A DNA stretch of 56,875 nucleotides, from the IMG/VR virus record IMGVR_UViG_3300025617_000805, positions 1 through 56,875 of that record, one strand, 5' to 3'. Shown piece after piece: positions 7,747 through 15,577 of this stretch; position 1 is the first letter of the stretch; every line of letters starts with the position of its first letter. The notes under the pieces are model-generated. The model made no database searches, was not told the origin of the DNA, and saw only the letters and a list, made by a program, of their open reading frames with translations. This stretch comes from a virus. The position numbers were made by a program, and so were the translations under genes.

Positions 7747-9192
7747 TTATGCATACTCCATGGTTTTGCGTCTAGTAATTCCCACAATGAAAATTACAAG
7801 AATAATAAATGTTAACACCCAAAAAATAGGTCTCTCTAATAATTTATCTAAATTATACAAGCCAAACATTTGAATTGACAGGGCTTCAATCCTATCTGCT
7901 AAAATAAAACCAAATAGTAATGCAGGTCTTGAAAATTTAAGTTTTTTGGAGGCGAACCCGATCATCGACATAATAACTAATATTGCATAGTCTTCCCATC
8001 CACCTGTGTACTGCACACAAGCAATAACAATAAATCCAAACAATAATGGAAAATAATACTTGTAAGAAATTTGAGTTATTTTTGCAATGTAGCGTGTTGT
8101 AAGTAAACACAACAAACCTACAAGTAAAGTAGCAAATAAGAATCCAAATAACATGCTATCAAAAAATTGTTTATCTAGAATTAAATCAATAGTTCCTAAC
8201 TCAAAATTTAAATAAGAGAATAACCCAATGATAATTGCTGCAAATGGTGCTCCTGGAATACCAAACAACACAGTAGGAATCATCGAAGTTGCTTTTTGCG
8301 CATTATTAGCACCTTCAGGACCTATTACGCCTCTAATGTTGCCTTTGCCCATCGGAGGATTGGCCTTTGGTGTAGTTGCTACTGCTTGTCCATACGCCAT
8401 CCAATCTGCCATAACTCCACCGAGTCCAGGCAACACGCCAATAAATGCACCAATAAATCCTCCGCGAATTGCAAGCCATTTGTGTTTCCAAACAGCAACT
8501 ATACCTTCTTTTGTTTGTGTTACATTTTCTACAGGCTGTGCAGTATATTCCCTGTTGCGCAATCCTTCTATCAGTTCAGGTATTGCAAACAGCCCTGCTA
8601 CAACAGGAAGCAGTTGTATACCTGCACCTAAATAATCCCAACCACCTGTCCAACGATCTGCATTAGTCGTAGGATCAACACCGATCATTCCTAAAAATAT
8701 TCCAATCACAAGTGCAATTAAACTTCTAATCCACCATTTGTTAGTAACAAAAGTTACAGTAACCAATGCTAACATTGTAAATGCCCATAGTTCAGGAACA
8801 CCAAAAACAAGAATAAGTTGTGTGTAATAAGGCAAAAAGAAAAACACAACTGAGCCCCAGAATAAACCGTTTAGTGTAGATGTTGTCACTGCGGCACTTA
8901 TTGCATAAGTAGCTCGGCCTTGTAATGCTAAAGGAAATCCGTCTACCATAGTGGCTGCTGCACTGTTAGCACCTGGTATTCCTAGTAGCACACCTGTATA
9001 CGTATCTCCTGTGGTACTTGCGGCTACTACCGCCATAACAAAAATAACTGCAAGATACGGATCAGGAAACATTGTAATTAAAGGAAAAAGAAATATTAAA
9101 CCTGTGGTTGCGCCAGCGCCTGGAATAATTCCGATCGCAAGTCCATACAATGTGCCCAATACTAGAAATATTAACTCTTGCATTTCATCCAC
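7747..9192 (-). CDS. tctA: TctA-like large membrane subunit of TTT transporter
   Basis: About 480 residues with ten or more hydrophobic segments. The family's duplicated signature is visible: GLAIGIIPGAGATTG near the start and GAFIGVLPGLGGVMADW in the second half, plus LLGIPGANSAAATMVDGFPLALQGRA and its counterpart LFGIPGAPFAAIIIG. It is close to full family length. The listed start is GTG; an ATG three codons in (9183) is equally plausible and would reduce the overlap with the methyltransferase gene. TctA forms the transport channel in the inner membrane and works with TctC (next gene) and normally TctB. Presence in a phage suggests boosting of host carboxylate uptake. G+C is visibly higher than in the flanking cargo genes. 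Confidence 0.85.
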   Translation of the reverse strand: MDEMQELIFLVLGTLYGLAIGIIPGAGATTGLIFLFPLITMFPDPYLAVIFVMAVVAASTTGDTYTGVLLGIPGANSAAATMVDGFPLALQGRATYAISAAVTTSTLNGLFWGSVVFFFLPYYTQLILVFGVPELWAFTMLALVTVTFVTNKWWIRSLIALVIGIFLGMIGVDPTTNADRWTGGWDYLGAGIQLLPVVAGLFAIPELIEGLRNREYTAQPVENVTQTKEGIVAVWKHKWLAIRGGFIGAFIGVLPGLGGVMADWMAYGQAVATTPKANPPMGKGNIRGVIGPEGANNAQKATSMIPTVLFGIPGAPFAAIIIGLFSYLNFELGTIDLILDKQFFDSMLFGFLFATLLVGLLCLLTTRYIAKITQISYKYYFPLLFGFIVIACVQYTGGWEDYAILVIMSMIGFASKKLKFSRPALLFGFILADRIEALSIQMFGLYNLDKLLERPIFWVLTFIILVIFIVGITRRKTMEYA

Positions 9193-9701
9193 TCTGCATA
9201 TAATCTATTACAATCTTCGTCTATGAATTCTACTCTACAATTATTCTTATAAGCATAGTTATAATTGTCCATGAATGTCCATTCGTAAAACTTAATGTTT
9301 TTACATTCATTGCTTTTGTGATCGTGATAGCCGGGATTCTGTCTCCAATAAATTTTTCCTCCTGGTTTTAATAAAGAAACTACTTTTTTAATTTGTGATT
9401 CTATCATAGATTGATCACCAAAATTAATCGATCCGAGACAAAAAATTATATCAAATTTTTGCGTAGTTTGATATTCTTCAATCGAAACTATAATATCTGC
9501 ATTAGAATTATAAGGATCAATCCCTATAAGGTTTGGCAAATATTTTTTAAACTCATTAAATCCGCATCCAACATCAAGTATATGTTCATCTTTAGAAACA
9601 CGGTCTAATAATGCCCAGCCGCTATATGTATATTGATCTAAATTAGATTTCCATATAGTTTTAAAATATTTTTCTAAATGTTCAAGATCCAATTCTTTCA
9701 T
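9171..9701 (-). CDS. class I SAM-dependent methyltransferase
   Basis: The 176-residue protein has the Rossmann-type methyltransferase core: motif I is HILDVGCGFNEF, the next acidic strand is LIGIDPYNS, and motif IV/V appears as FDIIFCLGSINFGDQ followed by LLKPGGKIYWRQ. This is the methyltransferase-11/25 pattern, usually acting on small molecules or sugars. It overlaps the upstream gene by 4 bases (ATGA) and the TctA gene by up to 22, so it is part of the same operon. The protein is shorter than many relatives but holds all of the core motifs. Substrate unknown. Confidence 0.75.
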   Translation of the reverse strand: MKELDLEHLEKYFKTIWKSNLDQYTYSGWALLDRVSKDEHILDVGCGFNEFKKYLPNLIGIDPYNSNADIIVSIEEYQTTQKFDIIFCLGSINFGDQSMIESQIKKVVSLLKPGGKIYWRQNPGYHDHKSNECKNIKFYEWTFMDNYNYAYKNNCRVEFIDEDCNRLYAEWMKCKS

Positions 9702-10429
9702 AGATGCGAATACCTTTCAGCAAGCTCAAGAACTTTTTTGTAGTTTACACTGTTAAACTCTAAACTGAGGTTTTCGCACAAACTTTTAAAGTAATCTTCG
9801 TCGTGTAATTTTTTTGCTTCATTGATAACAACATCTTGAGTATCTATATACTGTTTATAGTTGTTAATCTGCGATTCGAAGTCTTTCCTTAAACACTCTC
9901 TTATCGATAGATTTAATTTTTCGGCCTTTTCTGTATATAAATCTCTATACAAAAAAGACTTTTCTTTAGGATTTACATAATAGTAATATGTACTCTTTAA
10001 CCATCTATCTATTAAAAGGTCAATATTTTCAGGAATTATAACAACATGTTTAGAGTTTTTAAAAAAACTTTTAGTCTTGTCAAGATCTGCATGGAGAGTA
10101 TATAACAAGTTATTAGGATAAAGTATCCGTTTCCATTTATCAATATCCTCTACGTTGTATTCTAAGCCTTGTTTTTCTGCCATATCTAAAACAGGAGGAA
10201 CAGTTAGATCGCACACGCCTTTGCCGACAGCGCCTTTGAATCTTTTATTAAAATGTAGTCTTGAAAAATTATAGTCTGTTCCTAGTGTATAAGGAATCCA
10301 AGGGCGGCTTCCGTTTTGTTTGTGATCGTACCAAGCGACATTATCGCAAGATGCAAGGAACCTGCCAACTATGTGTCCACCTGAGCCTTGTGGGAAGTTT
10401 ATTATAACACTGTTATTTTCTTTTGACAT
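9698..10429 (-). CDS. P-loop/sulfotransferase-like protein, 243 aa
   Basis: The N-terminus reads VIINFPQGSGGHIVGRFLA, a glycine-rich loop after a hydrophobic strand that resembles the PAPS-binding 5'-phosphosulfate loop of sulfotransferases or a divergent P-loop. A strand HVVIIPENIDLLIDRW near the middle could be the second phosphate-binding element. The C-terminal half is helical and charged. I can support a nucleotide-binding fold but not the reaction. It lies between a compact ANL enzyme and a methyltransferase with short overlaps on both sides (17 and 4 bases). Confidence 0.45.
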   Translation of the reverse strand: MSKENNSVIINFPQGSGGHIVGRFLASCDNVAWYDHKQNGSRPWIPYTLGTDYNFSRLHFNKRFKGAVGKGVCDLTVPPVLDMAEKQGLEYNVEDIDKWKRILYPNNLLYTLHADLDKTKSFFKNSKHVVIIPENIDLLIDRWLKSTYYYYVNPKEKSFLYRDLYTEKAEKLNLSIRECLRKDFESQINNYKQYIDTQDVVINEAKKLHDEDYFKSLCENLSLEFNSVNYKKVLELAERYSHL

Positions 10430-11171
10430 AATATAAATCTTTCGAATTATTAACTTCTACTACATCACCTGTTGCAACCCATCCGTCATACACACATATG
10501 TCGCCGTTGACATATAGTTCACTATCTCGGATTTTCCAATCAACATACGAAACATTGCCTAGTAATGTAAAATCATGTATGCATCTATTTTTAAAATCTG
10601 TTACCATATTAACGCTAGTAAATGTTGTGTTAATAGCACAAGGGCCGACTTCGGTCATCCCCCAGTTTGTCATAAAAGTTGCTCCGCGATCTACAAATGC
10701 TTCAATTATATCCCATGCAACAGGATCACTTCCGCAGGTTATCCATATTCCAGTAAAGTTGCATTTCCAAAAGTCTTTTGTTCCCATTATAGCACGACAA
10801 TGATTTGGTGTAAGATGAGTATGAGTATATTTGTGAATTTCTTTAACCCAACGATAAGCATTAAAATCTTCTATAACTATATCAGCACCTATACTGTATG
10901 CCGGTAATGTTTGCGCTAATAGACCACCTGCATGCTCTATCTTACAAACTGTATATACTCGACTGTGTTTTGTTAACTGTTGACTGTCTACAGCAACAGC
11001 GTTTGACGCTTGTATTTTCTTAGGTGGTTGAAATATTTCTTTAGGTGTTCCTGTAGTTCCACTGGATTTAAGCACAACACCATTATCGATAATGTGTCTA
11101 AAATTTACAGATCGATTATCATCAAAACAAAGTGCTGACATTAAATCAAACATTGTCTTTCCATTTAGCAT
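10413..11171 (-). CDS. minimal ANL-superfamily protein lacking the C-terminal domain
   Basis: At 252 residues this is about half the usual ANL length. The adenylate-binding motif is canonical (SSGTTGTPKE, 36-45), A5 is WGMTEVGP (170-177) and TGD is at 234-236. The protein stops just after the hinge equivalent (YYVKRK), so the swivelling C-terminal domain with the catalytic lysine is missing. The N-terminal subdomain is also very short (about 33 residues before A3). It is clearly an intact reading frame with good start and overlaps, not a decayed copy. It could catalyse only part of the usual reaction or rely on a partner for the missing domain. Confidence 0.65.
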   Translation of the reverse strand: MLNGKTMFDLMSALCFDDNRSVNFRHIIDNGVVLKSSGTTGTPKEIFQPPKKIQASNAVAVDSQQLTKHSRVYTVCKIEHAGGLLAQTLPAYSIGADIVIEDFNAYRWVKEIHKYTHTHLTPNHCRAIMGTKDFWKCNFTGIWITCGSDPVAWDIIEAFVDRGATFMTNWGMTEVGPCAINTTFTSVNMVTDFKNRCIHDFTLLGNVSYVDWKIRDSELYVNGDICVYDGWVATGDVVEVNNSKDLYYVKRK

Positions 11172-11601
11172 ATTTTATAGACACTGATACTCTTTCAGTT
11201 TCTACCTTTTCAACGTCATGCGGAATGCTAACATTTAACCAATGCCATGTGTGTAAAGGAAATACTTTACTAAAAACTACTTCGTCGCCGGCCCACCAAC
11301 GAGTCTCAATGTTTTCGCCTCCTGGCTGTAAAAGATAGTTGTATGCGAATTCTCTACCGTCATCAGTATGCACAGGCATATCGTTTTCTATGATTTGATA
11401 GATAACAAAAATAGGAAAATCAAAATAAGGTTGTAAAAAATCATCCAACTGTTCTGATATTTCTGGAACTCGCCACGAAGAAAATGTAGTGCTTGGATAT
11501 GGATACATCTGCTTTCCTTTTCGTATTTCAGGTGTACCTAATAAAAATTTATCGGGCAGTTGAGGAAGAAATAATGCCTCCTTAGTGTATACCTGATCCA
11601 A
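11146..11601 (-). CDS. small 2OG-Fe(II) oxygenase-like protein
   Basis: This 151-residue protein shows the double-stranded beta-helix pattern of phage 2OG oxygenases: MPVHTDDGREFAYNYLLQPGG gives the H-x-D (H78, D80), and IPHDVEK gives the distal histidine (H128), followed by an arginine (R137) placed to bind 2-oxoglutarate. The start is TTG, which is unusual; no better start with a ribosome site is visible, and an internal ATG falls too close to the H-x-D motif. It overlaps both neighbours (26 and 20 bases). Substrate unknown; it could act on a metabolite, a protein or a nucleobase. Confidence 0.6.
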   Translation of the reverse strand: MDQVYTKEALFLPQLPDKFLLGTPEIRKGKQMYPYPSTTFSSWRVPEISEQLDDFLQPYFDFPIFVIYQIIENDMPVHTDDGREFAYNYLLQPGGENIETRWWAGDEVVFSKVFPLHTWHWLNVSIPHDVEKVETERVSVSIKYAKWKDNV

Positions 11602-11800
11602 ACTTTTCCTCCGTTTTGTTTACAATATATTTTGCAAGTTTATACGGAGTAAATGTAAACACGAATGGAAAAATACTGTGTATAACTCCTGTAACAAAAA
11701 TTAACAAAGCAAGGAAGTTAAACCATGTAGAGTATAAAAAATGAGTTAGATAATTTGATTTAATATTTTTAAGGTGTTTCCAGTCTATGTCTAACTTCAT
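11582..11800 (-). CDS. small membrane protein, DUF6356-like, 72 aa
   Basis: The pattern NYLTHFLYSTWFNFLALLIFVTGVIHSIFPFVFTFTPYKLAKYIV resembles the DUF6356 family: a short soluble N-terminus, a Tyr-x-x-His motif, a hydrophobic helix, an IHSIFPF turn and a second amphipathic or membrane segment. The protein likely sits in the host inner membrane. It overlaps both neighbours (32 and 20 bases). It is too small and too basic at its ends to be TctB, which has four membrane spans, so it does not complete the transporter. Function unknown. Confidence 0.55.
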   Translation of the reverse strand: MKLDIDWKHLKNIKSNYLTHFLYSTWFNFLALLIFVTGVIHSIFPFVFTFTPYKLAKYIVNKTEEKFGSGIH

Positions 11801-12326
11801 GGTATTTTTCCTTGTTTAATCTCCATACACTTTGATTAGTATTATATATTATAGCATCTTTTATAAAAAGGTCTACCATTCCTTTTTTTGATAGTAAGTG
11901 CATAACTTTATGAGTTTTATGCATTTTTCCACTGTTATCTTTGTATATATTAGTAGTAATAAACAGATCTTTGTCGGCATATTTTTCTATTTGATAAGGC
12001 AGAATATCTCTAAAGGGAACACTGTTCATATGACTGGCATTGAGCCCTACATAAGGACTGTAAAGCTGACATCCTCTATATAATACTCTGTAAGCATTTC
12101 CGCCAACTTCGGGCAACGGATGAGCTCCAGCAATTGCTATTAATTTATTGTTGTGCCAAGCACCCCAAAATTCACCCCAGGACTTTGTCCTTTCCCAGCG
12201 TATTTCTTTTAAACTAGCATTATTTTTGTACCCTAGCATACTACATGTTTGACAAAAATTTTCAAGTTCGTACAATTTTTTTTCATCTAAAATGTTTACT
12301 GTAATTTTAGTACTCATAAATAACAC
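11769..12326 (-). CDS. GNAT-like acetyltransferase-fold protein
   Basis: The stretch GEFWGAWHNNKLIAIAGAHPLPEVG followed by YRVLYRGCQL and a later HKVMHLLSKKGMV fits the strand-4/5 and acyl-CoA-binding layout of phage GNAT-like proteins, although the classic Q/R-x-x-G-x-G/A loop is not clear. The 12326 start is a GTG; an ATG three codons in (12317) is more likely and gives MSTKITVNIL. It is the first gene of the minus-strand operon that runs to 4487. Upstream lies a 68-base divergent region containing a TATAAT at 12335-12340 in the right orientation but no good -35. Acceptor unknown. Confidence 0.45.
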   Translation of the reverse strand: MLFMSTKITVNILDEKKLYELENFCQTCSMLGYKNNASLKEIRWERTKSWGEFWGAWHNNKLIAIAGAHPLPEVGGNAYRVLYRGCQLYSPYVGLNASHMNSVPFRDILPYQIEKYADKDLFITTNIYKDNSGKMHKTHKVMHLLSKKGMVDLFIKDAIIYNTNQSVWRLNKEKYHEVRHRLETP

Positions 12327-12394
12327 TCATTGATATTATATACTACTATATATTATATTACGAGTAAACAAACGTTAGTTATGATAAATTATAA
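12327..12394. promoter_or_regulatory. AT-rich divergent intergenic region between two large operons
   Basis: This 68-base gap separates the leftward operon (to 4487) from the rightward island (to 26603) and must hold both promoters. A minus-strand TATAAT is at 12335-12340 and another at 12352-12357; a plus-strand TATGAT is at 12380-12385. None has a convincing -35 at the right distance, so I report the region but do not fix a promoter. Confidence 0.4.
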
Positions 12395-13252
12395 ATGATA
12401 AACATTGTTGTTACAAGCAAACCTGTAGACGGTCTATTCTATTATAGTTATGAATATTGCTCACTGCTAAATGATGCTGGAATAGATGCACAAGTAGTGG
12501 TAATACCGCATCGTAAATTTACTCCTAAAGACTACCTCAATGTAATTACAAACAAATACATTCATTGTAAAAATATCCAAGTCGATACATATCTTCCATA
12601 TGACGACGATATTACTTTAATAATGGGTCGAAGCATGATGACTCTTTCGTGGCAGGAGTTTAATGACTATGATGCAGAATATCAAATGTCATTAAGTAAA
12701 TTATTTGGTGGCAAGGTAATAAGTGTATATTCAGAAAACCATCCTACTAAATATCCCCTTGCAGTGAAGTTTTACAAACCTACACAGATTGTAAATTTAT
12801 GCGATACAGAAGTTTATCCTAATGGAGTAGGTGCTTACTTTGAAAAACGCATTAACTTTGATATTTACAAACCGCATACCAACGATATACAATTTAAATA
12901 TTTGTTCTTCGGCACTAATGACAAGTACTATGCGGCTGCCGAAAAACTTTTACACAAATATTCTGATTATGGAATCTTGACATATGATACAGAGTATGTT
13001 AATATAAAAAATAATAATGTTTTTGTACCCGTACCTAATATTTTAGGCATGTTTGACACATATGTGTATACTAAAGAAACATTCGATCCTGCACCAAGAA
13101 TAATACAGGAATGCAAATATTACGGCAAGAACATGATATACGAAAGAGATGAATCAATAGTAGATGGCGGCAGTGTGTATTGGCAGAGAGATATTCAAAA
13201 ACCTAATATACAATCGATATTAAAAGCAGTAGAGGCATTAAATGAAAATTGA
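12395..13252 (+). CDS. glycosyltransferase-like protein (GT-B type), 285 aa
   Basis: First gene of the plus-strand biosynthetic island. The N-terminal half (IVVTSKPVDGLFYYSYEYCSLLNDAG) looks like a Rossmann-like acceptor domain that starts with a glycine-containing loop; the C-terminal part has FDPAPRIIQECKYYGK, which resembles the donor-binding D-x-x-P-R-x-x-x-E element of GT-B enzymes. Proteins of this type recur in marine T4-like phages. The ATG has no strong ribosome site and a TATGAT lies only 9 bases upstream, so promoter and leader are uncertain. The next gene overlaps by 11 bases. Confidence 0.45.
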   Translation: MINIVVTSKPVDGLFYYSYEYCSLLNDAGIDAQVVVIPHRKFTPKDYLNVITNKYIHCKNIQVDTYLPYDDDITLIMGRSMMTLSWQEFNDYDAEYQMSLSKLFGGKVISVYSENHPTKYPLAVKFYKPTQIVNLCDTEVYPNGVGAYFEKRINFDIYKPHTNDIQFKYLFFGTNDKYYAAAEKLLHKYSDYGILTYDTEYVNIKNNNVFVPVPNILGMFDTYVYTKETFDPAPRIIQECKYYGKNMIYERDESIVDGGSVYWQRDIQKPNIQSILKAVEALNEN

Positions 13253-13589
13253 TCCTAAATGTTTAAAGTTTTCAAAAGATAACAAAGGAGCAGCATACAC
13301 GTCAGATGGATTTATGCTTCCTTGTTGTTGGATGGATGATCCTCCTGTTTATCGTTATATAAAAGCCTGTGGATTAAAAGACGAAGAACTTTTATTATCG
13401 AATAACGAACGATTAGAAGATATCTTTACATCCGACCAATGGGAAAAATTTTTCCAAACCCTTTTAAATGATCCAGAAAATGCATCTTATATGTGTAAAA
13501 AGAAATGCGGGGTTGATATAGACATGGAAAAAGTAAGGGCAGAAGAAAAAATAGAAGTAATGGAGCAAAGTAGTGGAAAGAATTACTGA
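13242..13589 (+). CDS. free-standing SPASM-like Fe-S protein (copy 1)
   Basis: A 115-residue protein resembling the auxiliary-cluster domain normally fused to the C-terminus of SPASM radical SAM enzymes: K-C (C7), then a strand and turn SDGFMLPCCWMDD (C28, C29), C43, and a late CKKKC (C85, C89). The same arrangement is seen in the 110-aa protein at 23190 (C8, C26-C27, C80-x3-C84) and, fused in one chain, in the enzyme at 30437. It overlaps the radical SAM gene that follows by 17 bases, so the two are probably made together and form a split enzyme. Cluster content is inferred. Confidence 0.6.
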   Translation: MKIDPKCLKFSKDNKGAAYTSDGFMLPCCWMDDPPVYRYIKACGLKDEELLLSNNERLEDIFTSDQWEKFFQTLLNDPENASYMCKKKCGVDIDMEKVRAEEKIEVMEQSSGKNY

Positions 13590-14310
13590 CAAGTATGTAG
13601 AATTTCAACGATATTGCAGACCTAACATAGATGCTTCACATAGATGTATTTTTCAATGTCCACAGTGTATTAGACAAAGAACTAGTAGTCAAAGTCAAAT
13701 TAAAAGAAGTTTTGATTTAGAACCAGAACAATTTAAAAAAATACTTAGCTACTACGACTGCGGACTTACATTTTGCGGTCAGATATCTGATCCTATATAT
13801 CATAAAGACTTTTTATCTTTATTAAAATTGTGCAACGGACAGGGTAAAGCTGTCAGAATTGCTACCGTCGGTAGTGGCAAATCTGATGCTTGGTGGGAAG
13901 AAGCATATAGCTACGGGGTTGGCGAAAATGCTTGGTATTTTGGCGTAGACGGCATTGACGAAAAAAGTGAACTTTATCGTATAGGTTCAAATTTTCAAGA
14001 TGTTTGGTCAAGAATGAAACAAGGCAGAGATCTAGGACATGCAATAGTGTGGCAATATATTATTTTTGGATATAATGAACACGAAATAGATCGTGCAATT
14101 GAAATTGCCAAGGAAGAAGATTTTAGTCTATTATTTGTCAATACTAATAGGGGGTTTAATCCTGATAGCCCATTACTTAGAAAAAATGTAGATTTTAAAT
14201 TAACCAGTCCAGCTAACAAACATAGAGAGGATCGTGTTAAAAAGGAATGGTGGGGACATAAAACTAAAACATTCGAAAAATGGCGCGAAGTAGAAGCAAG
14301 GAGGCGTTAG
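13573..14310 (+). CDS. radical SAM protein, CX3CX2C (split from its SPASM-like partner)
   Basis: The [4Fe-4S] motif is C25-x3-C29-x2-C32 in a HRCIFQCPQCIRQR context. Downstream signatures FCGQISDPIYH, WYFGVDGIDEKSELYRI and WQYIIFGYNEHEIDRAIEIAKE are shared with the C-terminal half of the PP-loop fusion at 21809 and, more loosely, with the SPASM enzyme at 30437, so the three form one subfamily. At 245 residues it lacks an auxiliary-cluster domain of its own; the overlapping upstream gene supplies one. Start is GTG. It should generate a 5'-deoxyadenosyl radical; substrate unknown. Confidence 0.75.
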   Translation: MERITDKYVEFQRYCRPNIDASHRCIFQCPQCIRQRTSSQSQIKRSFDLEPEQFKKILSYYDCGLTFCGQISDPIYHKDFLSLLKLCNGQGKAVRIATVGSGKSDAWWEEAYSYGVGENAWYFGVDGIDEKSELYRIGSNFQDVWSRMKQGRDLGHAIVWQYIIFGYNEHEIDRAIEIAKEEDFSLLFVNTNRGFNPDSPLLRKNVDFKLTSPANKHREDRVKKEWWGHKTKTFEKWREVEARRR

Positions 14311-14317
14311 AAAAAAT

Positions 14318-15016
14318 ATGATTGAAGATTCATTAGGTAAAAGAAAACACGTTGTACATTACGACACTGAAATAATTCCTTCACGATCTGAAGTAGAAGA
14401 AATATTAAAAATAGGGTATTCACTTTCTACTTCTAAACAAAAAGCATTTCCCTATAAATTTTATGTTCTAGGTCCAGATAAAAATAGAAGTAAAAAGTTA
14501 TGGGATATGGCCGAAGGAAGAAAAATAGATGTAGATCGCGAAGCTTATGGTACAACACCTGATTCTGAAGAATATAATTCTAATCCAGGCCTTTACCATT
14601 TAAAAAGTGCTCCATATACGTTTATTATTACTCCTAGAATAGCTCCTCCAAATCCTCATTTTAAATGGCATTTCGAAGAAACAAACAGTATGTGGCAATT
14701 AGAAGACTATAATTTTGTGAACACAAAAAATAGAGAGTCATGTGCTATCGAAATAGGAATGTGCGCAAAGGCTATAACAGGAGCAGCATTAGATAGAGGG
14801 TGGGATGTTTCTTATAACGTATGCTTTTTTAAAGACAGAGAAAAATGGAGTTTTCTTCCTTGTATAGATTTTAGACCTGTGTTAATGATGACTTTAGGAA
14901 AAGGTAAAAGTTATTTTTACGAGCGGTTAATTCCAGATGGGAGTTTTAAAAATGATCCTAAATTTAATACATCGCCTCCGTTCGAAGATATTTTTCAATT
15001 TATAGACAATGAATAA
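14318..15016 (+). CDS. nitroreductase-family flavoprotein-like (copy 1)
   Basis: The 232-residue protein follows the nitroreductase layout: basic start LGKRKHVVHYD, then STSKQKAFPYKFYVLGP matching the FMN-binding S-x-x-N-x-Q-P-w segment, a central hydrophobic strand APYTFIITPR, and an Ala/Gly helix EIGMCAKAITGAALDRGWDVSY typical of the dimer-interface helix. It is one of three paralogues in this operon (16653, 17346). FMN-dependent reduction or dehydrogenation with NAD(P)H is the family activity; the real substrate is unknown. GGAGG lies about 15 bases before the start. Confidence 0.6.
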   Translation: MIEDSLGKRKHVVHYDTEIIPSRSEVEEILKIGYSLSTSKQKAFPYKFYVLGPDKNRSKKLWDMAEGRKIDVDREAYGTTPDSEEYNSNPGLYHLKSAPYTFIITPRIAPPNPHFKWHFEETNSMWQLEDYNFVNTKNRESCAIEIGMCAKAITGAALDRGWDVSYNVCFFKDREKWSFLPCIDFRPVLMMTLGKGKSYFYERLIPDGSFKNDPKFNTSPPFEDIFQFIDNE

Positions 15017-15572
15017 TTTAGTTATCTTAAATCATTTTTACGGATATCCTGCATTAGAAGACGAGTTTTCTAATATGCAAAGGTATGCAAAATTATTAAA
15101 GTTAGTTGATATCATAGATTCAGAAAATACTATATTTTTAACTAATTTTATTAAAGGTCAAGATAGCAAACTAGAAAGTATTAGACAAATTTCTGAAAGT
15201 TATAATCATAAATGGTTAGACTACAAAGATAATCAAAGTATCGAAGAAATTATTAGTGCAATTAACGAAGTTTATCATGTAACAATTTCTCCAGAAACAA
15301 CAAACATAGTATTAGGCGGCACTAATACTGCTGGGTGCTTATTAAGAACTAGTTTTGTATCTGCAAAAGAATGGGCTTCTAGAAATTTTAATGTACATTT
15401 TTGTTTATCAATGTGTGCAGATTACGAATTAGACGGTGTTAATACAGCAGAAAAAAATCAAATAGCTTCTGCTATAATGTATCGTTTTATAAAAAATAAC
15501 AAATTAACGAATAACATAAATGTATGTTATGATCCTAGAGAACTAGACATAAAAGAAAATATTAACAGGTAA
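15009..15572 (+). CDS. isochorismatase/cysteine-hydrolase-fold protein
   Basis: Residues 99-115 (NIVLGGTNTAGCLLRTS) match the nucleophile strand of isochorismatase-like cysteine hydrolases, with C110 in place of the catalytic cysteine, and FNVHFCLSMCADYELDG corresponds to the following strand and acidic loop. The first strand reads LVILNHF, so the usual catalytic Asp is replaced by Asn (N8) and no clear catalytic Lys is seen. Either the enzyme is altered or the fold is used for binding. It overlaps the nitroreductase-like gene by 8 bases and lies 5 bases from the DegT gene. Confidence 0.5.
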   Translation: MNNLVILNHFYGYPALEDEFSNMQRYAKLLKLVDIIDSENTIFLTNFIKGQDSKLESIRQISESYNHKWLDYKDNQSIEEIISAINEVYHVTISPETTNIVLGGTNTAGCLLRTSFVSAKEWASRNFNVHFCLSMCADYELDGVNTAEKNQIASAIMYRFIKNNKLTNNINVCYDPRELDIKENINR

Positions 15573-15577
15573 TTAAA

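Noticed and set aside
8228-8635. Plus-strand frames across the TctA gene and similar long frames on the reverse strand of other genes (for example 41538-41798, 43235-43495, 48323-48505, 49478-49699).
   Set aside because: They lie wholly inside clear genes on the other strand, have no ribosome sites and show no recognisable domains.
11582-11800. The 72-aa membrane protein as the missing TctB.
   Set aside because: TctB has about 150 residues and four spans; this has one or two and fits DUF6356-like proteins.
12358-12394. A definite promoter for the island at 12395.
   Set aside because: TATGAT is present 9 bases before the ATG, but the -35 region (TTACGA) is poor, so it is described only as an AT-rich intergenic region.
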